Shown: in pieces, positions 1-7,449 of the stretch | Numbering within the stretch: the stretch's first letter is position 1 | Layout of the letters: every line of letters begins with the position of its first letter | Source: Macrotrachela quadricornifera | Taxonomy: Eukaryota; Rotifera; Eurotatoria; Philodinida; Philodinidae | Direction of reading: 5' to 3' | Assembly (NCBI GenBank): GCA_022393335.1 | Contig: JAJEKB010020675.1 | Location: 606,724 to 670,723 of the forward strand | DNA length: 64,000 bases | Program-made: the position numbers and the translations under genes | Notes under the pieces: generated by a model | What the model was told of the DNA's origin: nothing | The model's database searches: none | The model's input: the letters and a program-made list of their open reading frames with translations, nothing else

Positions 1-1
1 C

Positions 2-222
2 AATGGATGTTAGGAATTGGTGAGGTTTGGTATTTTTCATTGAAAAAAGGTGTTTTTTCACGAATTAAGGTTCTCACCATGGTGTATGATGAACAACATT
101 GCTTTTTGTGGTGGTATCATAATTGATTAATGGATGTTAGGAATTGGTGAGGTTTGGTATTTTTTATTGAAAAAAGGTGTTTTTTCACGAATTAAGGTTC
201 TCACCATGGTGTATGATGAACA
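2..222. repeat. Two-copy direct repeat (about 94 bp, period 127 bp)
   Basis: A block beginning AATGGATGTTAGGAATTGG and ending near GTGTATGATGAAC occurs at 2-95 and again at 129-222, with essentially one difference (TTC/TTT in the T-run). The 33 bp between copies is not repeated. The first copy starts at the window edge, so the array may continue to the left. No coding capacity is evident. Confidence 0.85.
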
Positions 223-990
223 CTATTTGTGATTGTGGCGGTCCTTAAGTGAGCAATGAAGGTATATGGCAATATAAACTTTGTTAGAAGCGTTTTTTCC
301 CTCCATTGAGGGGATGGCCATAGGAAAAAACTAAAATGAGTTTCTGTATCTGTTCCTGGTCGCAGGTCAAAGCCACGATCTGTAAAATATTTGTTTGATG
401 CAAAGGTTTTCGAGGTTGAAGAATCCGAATGTGACTTTAGTTTTCCAAAATTTTTTGAGATTAATATTTTTTTATAAAGGATAGTCCCTTGACTGATGAG
501 AGAGTAATATGGAAAAAAAACAGTTTGCTTGCTTGCTTGCTTGTCGTCTGGATCAAAGGTCAAAAAAAACCTGTTTTTAGAAAATTCGATCGTAGAATCG
601 CAACTTAAAGTCAACTCGACGCCTTACGTTTGACTAAAGGCTTTCGAAATCGGGGAATTGAGTGGCTTTTTAATTTTTCAAAATTTGCAAGTGTATGTTT
701 TACGTTATAAAAGGCTCTTTTAAAGAAAATAATGATGTTTTATAAAGTTTGACCAAAAATTCTTCTGGGTCAGGGAATCGAATGTCATTAGTAGTTTTTC
801 AACTGTTTCAAATTTTTTTTTCTTAAAAAAATGATTTTTGAAAGAAAATAATATTTTCTACAAAGTTTGATCAAATTCACCAGGGTCAAGGAATAGATTG
901 GTGATGCCAGTTTTTTAAAACATTCACGGTAAAAAGAATAGTGAGGGCAAAAAAAATCTCTATAGAAAGCTTCAAGCATTACACTGAACA
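223..990. repeat. Diverged tandem units of a dispersed repeat; no gene
   Basis: Two diverged units of about 119 bp are visible at roughly 727-845 and 846-960. Each has a phrase like AAAGTTTGAYCAAA followed by a GGGTCA(A)GGAAT phrase and a T-rich tail. A weaker relative lies at 400-640. Similar phrases recur near 12,050, 13,665, 43,740 and 44,750, so this looks like a degraded dispersed repeat. Open frames here lack any recognisable protein feature. Confidence 0.5.
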
Positions 991-1700
991 GGTACCTTTG
1001 GATACTCAAATGCTATACCATGGGGGTATCCATGGGTCATCAAGTGCTACACCATAGGGGTACCCTTGGGTCCTCATATGCTATACTATGGGGGTACCTT
1101 TCGGTGCTCAAGTGCTATATTATGGGAGTACCCTTGGGTCCTCACGTCATATACTATAGAGATACCCATGGATCATCAAGTGCTATACCATGGGGATACT
1201 TTTGGGTGCCCAAGTGCTATACTTTGAGCGTATCCATGAGTGCTCAAGTGCTATACCATAGGGGTACCCTTGGGTGCTCAAGTGCTATACTATGGGGGTA
1301 TTCATGGGTCATCAAGCGCTATACCATACGGGTACCCTCGGGTCCTCATATGCTATTCTATACGGGTATCCATAGGTCATCAAGCGCTATACCATGGGGG
1401 TACTCATGGGTCATTAAGTGCTATGGCATAGGGGTACCCTTGGGTGCTCAAGTGCTATATTATAGGGGTACGTTTGGGTTCTTACCTGCTATGCTACGGG
1501 GGCACCCTTGGATCTTCAGCTGCTATACTATGGAAAAGGCAAGAGTCTTCAAGTGCTCTACTATGGTAGTACCTTAGGGTCCGTAATTATTATAGTAGGA
1601 GAGTACGCGAGAGTCGTCAAGTGCTATACTACGATGGTACCCTAGGACCCTCAACTAGTAAATTAGAGAGTACCCTTGGATCCTTAAGTGCTTTATTCCG
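991..1700. repeat. 34-bp minisatellite, about 20 copies
   Basis: The word GCTATACCAT/GCTATACTAT recurs every 34 bp (1012, 1046, 1080, 1114, 1182, 1216, 1250, 1284, 1318 and so on) to about 1691. Each unit also carries a GGGGTACC-like core and a TCAAGT/TCATAT end. The period is constant, and units decay towards the right end. Because 34 is not a multiple of three, the 185-codon plus-strand frame at 1020-1577 reads the unit in all three frames in turn; I treat it as a by-product, not a gene. The array stops about 25 bp before the left LTR of the neighbouring retroelement. Confidence 0.92.
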
Positions 1701-1724
1701 ATACGCTGTTGGGTTGTGAAAGAT

Positions 1725-1907
1725 TGTAAGTGACGGAAAGGTAGTTCTTCTGATTGATGGTTATAAAGCGGGAGGGGAGAAATGATTCAAAATGTTCGGA
1801 GAATAGAAAAATGTAGTACTTTAACGAACAATAAGAATAGAAGGAACAATATTGTACCTTTTTGATTATGCTTCAGATTCAAATTGTATTCCGTTTTTTG
1901 AGTCTCA
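1725..1907 (-). repeat. 3' LTR of the minus-strand retroelement
   Basis: Matches 6990-7168 along its length. Read on the plus strand it runs from TGTAAGTGACGGAAAGG to CCGTTTTTTGAGTCTCA. About 25 substitutions and several small indels separate it from the other LTR. The outer boundary could be 1725 or 1731, because a CACT-like insertion blurs the end. Confidence 0.85.
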
Positions 1908-1919
1908 CTTTTCGTTTTT
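1908..1919 (-). promoter_or_regulatory. Polypurine tract (plus-strand primer)
   Basis: On the element's sense (minus) strand the sequence immediately before the TG of the 3' LTR is AAAAACGAAAAG. Position and composition fit the polypurine tract that primes plus-strand DNA synthesis in LTR elements. Confidence 0.65.
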
Positions 1920-2547
1920 AATGACCTGTACTGTTCCATACTTCTGCCTTCGTTTTCTTTTGATGCATCTTCTGTTGATTCATCGTGTCTACTGACCTCC
2001 ATATACCACTATCTCAACAAAAGTCCTTTTTTATTTTTTTACAAAAAGAAAAAAATAAAGAGATGGGAAAAGAAAGAGAGTAAGAGAAGGTTATAGAGAG
2101 GGTGAAGGACAAAAGTGTGGAAGAAAGATGCACTATAAGATAACATAACGAAAGGTAAGTGAACTCGTAATACGCAATATGAGAGAAAGAAGACGGCATA
2201 TTATTGAAATGGTCAAAAGAAGCATCATACAAAAGGATGTCCGATATTGCTCTTAGGACACATTTTGCTCTAATTAAGACCCAATCCGAGGGCCTGCATA
2301 GCGTAATGTGTATGAAAACAGATGGATGAAAAAAAGACATTGTGAATAGTTTAGGGATAAAGCGAAGGAAGGAAGAAAGAAAGAAAAAAGAAAAAAAAAC
2401 TGGATACACAAAAGTGTCTAAAAATAAATAGAAGAAAGACAAAATTGCACGAATATACACGTGAAAGTGTTAATGTAAAATATATATATATATATGTTTA
2501 ACTGGTAAAAAGAATGTTTAAGTGAATGCTGCACAATAACAGATGTT
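1920..2547 (-). other. Non-coding 3' region of the retroelement
   Basis: This lies between the env stop and the polypurine tract. On the plus strand it contains purine runs (about 2,040-2,120 and 2,360-2,400) and a short AT dinucleotide run near 2,480-2,495. Small frames crossing it do not resemble any protein I know. Confidence 0.5.
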
Positions 2548-4413
2548 TTACTTATCAGCATGAGACTGAGTTGACTGAATTCTTGCTACATCTACTGCAC
2601 AAGATGGCATAGTGATGCTGAAATTTGTCGCTGCGGAGTTATTTTTTTTCGATCGTAAATAATATATTAAGATACCAATTATAATTAAACTGATACATGC
2701 TATAATAATTCCTGTGAAAGAAATAGGATGATTAATCCATTCTTTATATCCTATAATTGTTGATGGCTTTGGAGTATTCAATATGAAGTCTATTACAGCT
2801 TGAACATCAGAGGGGATATGTGGCAGTTTTGCCCAATGAGTACTATCTCCGATCATTGAATGTAAATCGATTAAATTTTGCTCAATTGGATATAGTGTTG
2901 AATTTTGTATTAAAGATATTGTTGATCCTAGTTTTATAGGTAAACCTGGTAAATAAAAACGATCGCAAACTAAAGAGTTAGTGTCGATAGTTGTAATAAG
3001 AGCGGTTGGTGGTAAAGTAATTTCATCATTGTCGGTAATCTTATGTTGTTCCATATCAGAAGTTTTAACTAAATGGCATTTAGTGGTTGAGTTTGTCGAT
3101 ACGGCCCAGTGCTGTCCAATACGATAAATAAATACTGAATCAGTATATGCTTCTACTCGACATGATGCTAAAGGGGAATCAGTAAGAATTTGATAAAGAC
3201 AGGTGTCTTGTAAATCTTTTCTAATTGCTGAGCTTTCCCGACAGGTTGACATATATTCGAAATTACAAACACTTGCTTCATCTTTCGACCACCGAATAAA
3301 TTGTAAAGTTGTTGGATCAATACCGATAAATGCTGGCATTTGTGCCAGTCTAACTCGATTTGACCCATGTTTGAAGGGTATAGGAATAAGTTCATATATC
3401 GAATAGGTTGGTTGGTTTTCATCCGCAGCTGCAAAAAATGAAGTAAAAACTAGTTTTCCAACTATATGTTCACTTTTAGTTGTTTGTGTCTGTTTTGCTG
3501 GAATAAAATCGATTCTTTGTTGTACAAGTAATTTGGTAATTAATGCAATGATGGGTATCGAGTCACTTGATTCATCAAACGTAATGTTTGTTGCTTCAAC
3601 AATAAGTTCCACTACTCGAGGTAGGTCTTTGTGATGAATATAGTCTAGATTGAGGTTGTTTTTTACTCTATTTTCAATTGATGTGTGTATAAAATGTGCT
3701 TCGATAGCATGAATGAGTGAAGCTAGTCTCTCATTTAGAAAAATTGTCATTGAATGAATGGTTCGCATTTTATCTTCTGTTCTGCGCAATACATCTGAAT
3801 GTTCATTAACAAGTTGAATTGTTTGGTTTAATGCAAATTCAGTATGGTTTAATTCGTGTGCTAATTTAAGTTCACCTTCGTTTAAATGAAGAATTTGAGC
3901 CCGGTTGTTCTCTATAATTTGATTTCTCGAATGTAAAGAATTGGTGAGAGATTTCAATTCACTTCTTAAACTTATAGTTTGATATGTATTAATCCCTGAA
4001 AGAACGAGTGATGCTGAACCAATAGCTATAGAAATGATATCTTTAATAAACCGTTTGCGATGTTTCTTTTTAAACGCATCTGTTGTATTCAATTTATCTT
4101 TACGTGAACGATTCATTTTTCGAAATTGTGTAAGACTTGTTTTGGCAAATTGACTTCTGCATCCAGGAATCTTTTGCATAGCCGACATCGGAATCAAATA
4201 ACACATATCTTCCACCATAGGAAATGTAACTGTAAATGTAACAATTTTGTTCGAAGGACGATATTCCGAAAAATAATGTAACACTAATCCAGATGCCGTA
4301 TGTACGATATCGCATTTTGGTATTTCTAATAAATCCTTCTTACTTACTGCGTTTAATGTTAAAATAGTTGTTAATAATAAAATTATTAAAACTGGTTTAT
4401 TGTTTGAAGCCAT
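2548..4413 (-). CDS. Env-like class I-type fusion glycoprotein
   Basis: An uninterrupted 621-codon ORF occupying the env position between the spacer and the 3' LTR. Residues 7-22 form a hydrophobic signal peptide. A basic KKHRKR motif (about 116-121) looks like a furin-type cleavage site. It is followed directly by a hydrophobic, Gly/Ala-containing fusion-peptide-like segment (about 122-145) and a heptad-rich coiled coil (about 146-215). The ectodomain has scattered cysteines and several N-glycosylation sequons. A single transmembrane helix lies at about 566-588 (core GIIIACISLIIIGILIYY), followed by a short cytoplasmic tail of about 33 residues. Family knowledge: this layout matches class I fusion proteins such as baculovirus F and errantivirus/retrovirus Env; I cannot say which is closest. 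The start is the first ATG and gives the signal peptide. It is intact despite LTR divergence of about 14%. Confidence 0.8.
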   Translation of the reverse strand: MASNNKPVLIILLLTTILTLNAVSKKDLLEIPKCDIVHTASGLVLHYFSEYRPSNKIVTFTVTFPMVEDMCYLIPMSAMQKIPGCRSQFAKTSLTQFRKMNRSRKDKLNTTDAFKKKHRKRFIKDIISIAIGSASLVLSGINTYQTISLRSELKSLTNSLHSRNQIIENNRAQILHLNEGELKLAHELNHTEFALNQTIQLVNEHSDVLRRTEDKMRTIHSMTIFLNERLASLIHAIEAHFIHTSIENRVKNNLNLDYIHHKDLPRVVELIVEATNITFDESSDSIPIIALITKLLVQQRIDFIPAKQTQTTKSEHIVGKLVFTSFFAAADENQPTYSIYELIPIPFKHGSNRVRLAQMPAFIGIDPTTLQFIRWSKDEASVCNFEYMSTCRESSAIRKDLQDTCLYQILTDSPLASCRVEAYTDSVFIYRIGQHWAVSTNSTTKCHLVKTSDMEQHKITDNDEITLPPTALITTIDTNSLVCDRFYLPGLPIKLGSTISLIQNSTLYPIEQNLIDLHSMIGDSTHWAKLPHIPSDVQAVIDFILNTPKPSTIIGYKEWINHPISFTGIIIACISLIIIGILIYYLRSKKNNSAATNFSITMPSCAVDVARIQSTQSHADK

Positions 4414-5169
4414 TATTCCTTTAATGTATTCTAAATGTTCTTTTTCTGTTGCTTATATAGGTCCCTTTTTTTTGTTTGCTCGTGATCAGTTTACTTTTAG
4501 TACCTTATCGACCTGTCTCAAGGATTTCGGTCTCTTCTATAATGTCGTCCTTGCTTGTGACTCTTCTCCTTCTAGACTTAGTTTTATCTTTGACCGTTGT
4601 TTGTATCAATATTCTTCTCATTAATGTTGTCCTTGTGTCCATAGACATCTTTTACTTAATATCTTGCCCTTGGTGTTTTACATTATTCTTGTCAACCTTC
4701 ATTGTGAAAATGTTAATATTATCCTTGACTTTCAATATTGTTCCTGTTCCACTTCAAAACAATTGCCCTAGTAGATTCAAAGTATATGTCGTTCAAATGT
4801 TAACCATTATTTCAAATTTCGTATGATGCTTAACGTATATAGACATGTACGCGATCATTCTTTTTAAGCTCCAGAGTTTCGTACTTCGTAATAACCTTTA
4901 TATATATACACATATACACATGCATATAATCATCATTTTCAAGTTGGAGTATTTATCCTTTAAATTTTGGTCTTTATTTTATTCCATTTTTATTATGCAA
5001 AGCTATAATCAAGAATATCGTGGTAGCAGAAAAAAGAAAAAGAAGAAAAAAGCAAACTAAAATAACAAGAAAAAATAAATATGTTTAGGAGCAAATACAC
5101 CCACAAAAAGGAAAGTGCCACACAAACATTTGTTTCGTAAACGTTGGTCTTTGTCTTGTATTTTTTCAG
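4414..5169. other. Spacer where pol should lie
   Basis: These 756 bp between protease and env hold no reverse transcriptase, RNase H or integrase similarity in any frame. The visible plus-strand frames are low-complexity and hydrophobic. A purine-rich A/G tract lies at about 5,028-5,056 on the plus strand. It may contain the env leader. Confidence 0.6.
4452..4459 (-). promoter_or_regulatory. Possible TATA box upstream of env
   Basis: The minus strand reads ACCTATATAAGCAAC about 40 bp before the env ATG, a good TATA-box match. If used, env would be transcribed on its own rather than from a spliced full-length transcript. This is inference from motif and spacing only. Confidence 0.3.
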
Positions 5170-5631
5170 TTATTGATCTCTAGAACTTTTGAAGTACGCA
5201 GTTTGTTGTCCTCCATCTATTTGTAGATTGTGTAGTTGTATAAGATCATTTCCAATGATACATAACCGAGATAACAGAGGAGCAACATAAACTGTGTGAC
5301 AACAAGTCGAGTTTGAAATAGTAACAGGTAATGAAAGAGCGTATAGGATTTTCAGCCGAGATCTATCCGCCAATCGAACAGATAGAGAAGGTGAGGAAAA
5401 TTGAGCTTGTTGACGAAGATAAGAAGGTAGTTTTGAAAATAGTCTTTTGTTAATGAGTGTTAATGATGATCCTGAATCAATGAGTAAAGGAATTGTTATT
5501 CCAGCTATTTTTCCTGAAATGATAAGAGGATTGTGGTTGGTAAAATTAACTGGATAAATGTGAGGTATCGTTTTGACGGGTTGTTTTATAAATGAGCGTT
5601 GCAATCCCGTCTTTTCAACGCTCTGTGTTAG
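5170..5631 (-). CDS. Retroelement aspartic protease (pol fragment, -1 frame)
   Basis: The protease domain has the catalytic motif LLIDSGSSLTLI, with the DSG active-site Asp and the usual flanking hydrophobics. A second hydrophobic segment near its end (RLCIIGNDLI) resembles the I-I-G-x-D/N-x-L flap/C-terminal motif of retropepsins. The frame is -1 relative to gag and is open from the slippery heptamer at the gag stop, so the product would be made as a Gag-Pro fusion. Counted from its first in-frame TTG the ORF is 144 codons, but there is no ATG at its head, consistent with frameshift expression. It ends in TAA just where reverse transcriptase would be expected to follow, so pol is truncated after protease. 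Confidence 0.8.
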   Translation of the reverse strand, partial: LTQSVEKTGLQRSFIKQPVKTIPHIYPVNFTNHNPLIISGKIAGITIPLLIDSGSSLTLINKRLFSKLPSYLRQQAQFSSPSLSVRLADRSRLKILYALSLPVTISNSTCCHTVYVAPLLSRLCIIGNDLIQLHNLQIDGGQQTAYFKSSRDQ

Positions 5632-6986
5632 TTTTTTGAATGATAATTTTTTGGTGTTGATGGAGGAAAAGAATCTGCACTATTATTGGGACAATCGCTG
5701 AAAAAATGTCCACGAATTCCGCAACTGCGACATTGAATAGAATTTGATTTTTTCAACGAATGATTATCCGTAGTAAATTGAAAATTAATGTTCGTGTCTT
5801 GTAACGAGTTATGATTGTTCCATTGCTTTTTTGTGTCATATTTGTTTCGTTGATGGAAGGCATTTTCTTCATCTGGCCAATATTCTAAATCTGAAGATTG
5901 AATTGATTTAGAATGATTTGTATGATTATCATTGTAATGTTTATGTGCATCAAAAGTATTCTTTTTAAATGAAATTTGTTTAAAACACTCTGCTAAACAT
6001 TGTTCTTGGTTACGACGATATAATATTTCTTCAACTTTTTGCGCTTCCAATATAATATCATCCAGGGAAGCACCAGGAATTACACCCATCATCGTAAGCA
6101 AATCGCTTCGCATTTTGCATAATAAATGTTTTATGAAATCGACTTCTGTTTCTTTTGGTTTTTGTTCAGACCAAATAGCGCGTAAGCGGATCAAAAATTC
6201 ATTGATAGTCTCATTTTCCAATTGTTTACATTCGTACCATACTTGTTCTTGAAGAGCAGTTCGTATAGGGGGAATGAATTGAGAGAGGAATAAATCGACA
6301 AATTCTGCCCATATTTGTGGACGTCGATGAGAAGCTCTTAATTGACAATACCAATCTAATGCAGTACCTCGTAAAAATTGAGAAATGCCAAAGAGTAAAG
6401 TAGGTTGATCCCACCCATATACTGCTTCAGCATGTTCCTGAATACGGATTAGGAATTGATTTGGGCTCTCTGAGCATTTACCAGAAAAAGTTGGTATTGT
6501 CGTCGGCGAAGGTATTATAATTGGAAGCGACTTTGATGTCTTCACGTCATTTGCTTGAAGAGGAGGCATCGTTTTATTAGTGTTATTTGAGTGGCCATCT
6601 ATATTTAATACTGGTTGAGTTGATATTAAATAACTGTTTGTTGACTTTGGAGACTGTTGGATATTTTTTGACTCTGATTGTTCTTCCTTCGTTAGAGAAT
6701 ATAATGTTCGCATAATTTCATTACATTGTTCTTTGATTGTATCAATTTGTTGTTTTGCGTCGTCTAAGGTTGATGTCATTTTCATATGCATCTCAGTAGT
6801 TTGGCTCTGTATAGCCATAATTTGTGCTTCCATTTCTTCATGTTTTTGTGTAATAGTTTTGTGTATTTGATTATATTTCTCTTCTAATTTTGAAACTCGC
6901 TCTGCATTGTTTATGCACATATTATGAATACGTTGAAGAGCCTCTTCTAGTGGAATTTTTGCAGTTGGATTCTTTTCAGATGACAT
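5628..6986 (-). CDS. Gag-like capsid/nucleocapsid polyprotein
   Basis: A 452-residue protein. Residues 1-115 are rich in heptads (coiled coil). A Ty3/Gypsy-type capsid core spans about 165-320, with the hallmark FLRGTALDWYCQL segment and LENETINEFLIRLRAIW downstream. One CCHC zinc knuckle (C-x2-C-x4-H-x4-C, CRSCGIRGHFFSDC) lies at about 420-433, expected to bind RNA. The ATG is only a few bases inside the 5' LTR boundary, so there is almost no leader and no recognisable tRNA primer-binding site between LTR and gag. The stop TAA (5630-5628) directly follows a slippery heptamer. The ORF is intact. Confidence 0.85.
   Translation of the reverse strand: MSSEKNPTAKIPLEEALQRIHNMCINNAERVSKLEEKYNQIHKTITQKHEEMEAQIMAIQSQTTEMHMKMTSTLDDAKQQIDTIKEQCNEIMRTLYSLTKEEQSESKNIQQSPKSTNSYLISTQPVLNIDGHSNNTNKTMPPLQANDVKTSKSLPIIIPSPTTIPTFSGKCSESPNQFLIRIQEHAEAVYGWDQPTLLFGISQFLRGTALDWYCQLRASHRRPQIWAEFVDLFLSQFIPPIRTALQEQVWYECKQLENETINEFLIRLRAIWSEQKPKETEVDFIKHLLCKMRSDLLTMMGVIPGASLDDIILEAQKVEEILYRRNQEQCLAECFKQISFKKNTFDAHKHYNDNHTNHSKSIQSSDLEYWPDEENAFHQRNKYDTKKQWNNHNSLQDTNINFQFTTDNHSLKKSNSIQCRSCGIRGHFFSDCPNNSADSFPPSTPKNYHSKN
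5631..5637 (-). promoter_or_regulatory. -1 ribosomal frameshift heptamer A AAA AAC
   Basis: On the minus strand the last gag codons read TCA AAA AAC TAA. In gag phase this is exactly X XXY YYZ (A AAA AAC), the canonical -1 slippery site, ending at the gag stop. Slipping back one base enters the protease frame (next codon CTA), which stays open through the DSG motif. I did not identify a downstream pseudoknot. Confidence 0.75.
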
Positions 6987-6989
6987 GAT

Positions 6990-7168
6990 TGTAACGGAAA
7001 GGCAGTTCTGATTGATGATAATAAGATGTGAGGAGAGAAATGATTCAAGATGTTAGGAGAATAGCAAAATGTAATAGTTTAATCAATAATAAGACTAAAA
7101 TGAATAATATTGTATCTGTCTTTTTGGTTATGCTTCAGATTCAGATTGTACTCCGTTTCTGAGTCTCA
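6990..7168 (-). repeat. 5' LTR of the minus-strand retroelement
   Basis: A 179-bp copy matching 1725-1907. On the sense (minus) strand it starts TGAGACTCAGAAACGG and ends CTTTCCGTTACA. It lies immediately upstream of the gag ATG. The promoter for the element should lie here, but I see no strong TATA box. Confidence 0.85.
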
Positions 7169-7449
7169 CTTGTAATATTACAAGCGTTCAACAAAAAAAT
7201 GTTCTATCCCAAACAATTTCACAAAAAGGATGAAGTAGTTTTTTTTCCAATGTTACGAGTTAAGCAAAGAGATTTGAATTGCTTATTTGTATAAAGTGTC
7301 TAGATCAACTCCTCCCGCATTGGTACTTGCGAAAAAAATACTTCTGCCCTCGACAGTCGAGGGCTAAGTGAGTCGAAACGACGAACGTTACTTGTAATTA
7401 CACGACATAATAATATATTATTCTGTTTTAGATAATTTCCTTATTCATA
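7169..7449. other. Short intergenic stretch with a perfect palindrome
   Basis: This lies between the 5' LTR and the transposase. It contains the perfect hairpin palindrome CCCTCGACAGTCGAGGG at 7347-7363 (8-bp arms, 1-nt centre). Nothing else is recognised. Confidence 0.5.

Larger units (their letters stand above)
1725..7168 (-). mobile_element. Env-bearing LTR retroelement lacking RT/RNaseH/integrase
   Basis: Direct repeats of about 180 bp (1725-1907 and 6990-7168) flank, in minus-strand order, gag (6986-5628), aspartic protease (frame -1, to 5170), a 756-bp spacer and an env-like ORF (4413-2548). A purine tract (minus strand of 1908-1919) abuts the 3' LTR. Both LTRs begin TG and end CA. The 756-bp space between protease and env is too small for, and shows no trace of, reverse transcriptase, RNase H or integrase, normally about 3 kb. 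By family knowledge the Gag core and DSG protease fit Ty3/Gypsy-like elements, and env-bearing Ty3/Gypsy-like elements are known in bdelloids. By-eye LTR divergence is about 14%. No convincing target-site duplication was found (AAGAT on the left, CTTGT on the right), so the ends are old or rearranged. Confidence 0.85.

Noticed and set aside
488..515. CTGATGAGAGAG as a hammerhead ribozyme core
   Set aside because: The required GAAA after a closed stem II and a matching stem III were not found.
1020..1577. 185-codon plus-strand ORF with apparent repeat protein
   Set aside because: It is the 34-bp minisatellite read through; every third unit repeats because 34 is not divisible by 3. No start context or protein character.
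4400..5060. Several plus-strand hydrophobic ORFs in the retroelement spacer
   Set aside because: Low-complexity, Leu/Ser/Phe-rich translations of AT/pyrimidine-rich DNA; considered as a possible gene replacing pol but nothing supports it.
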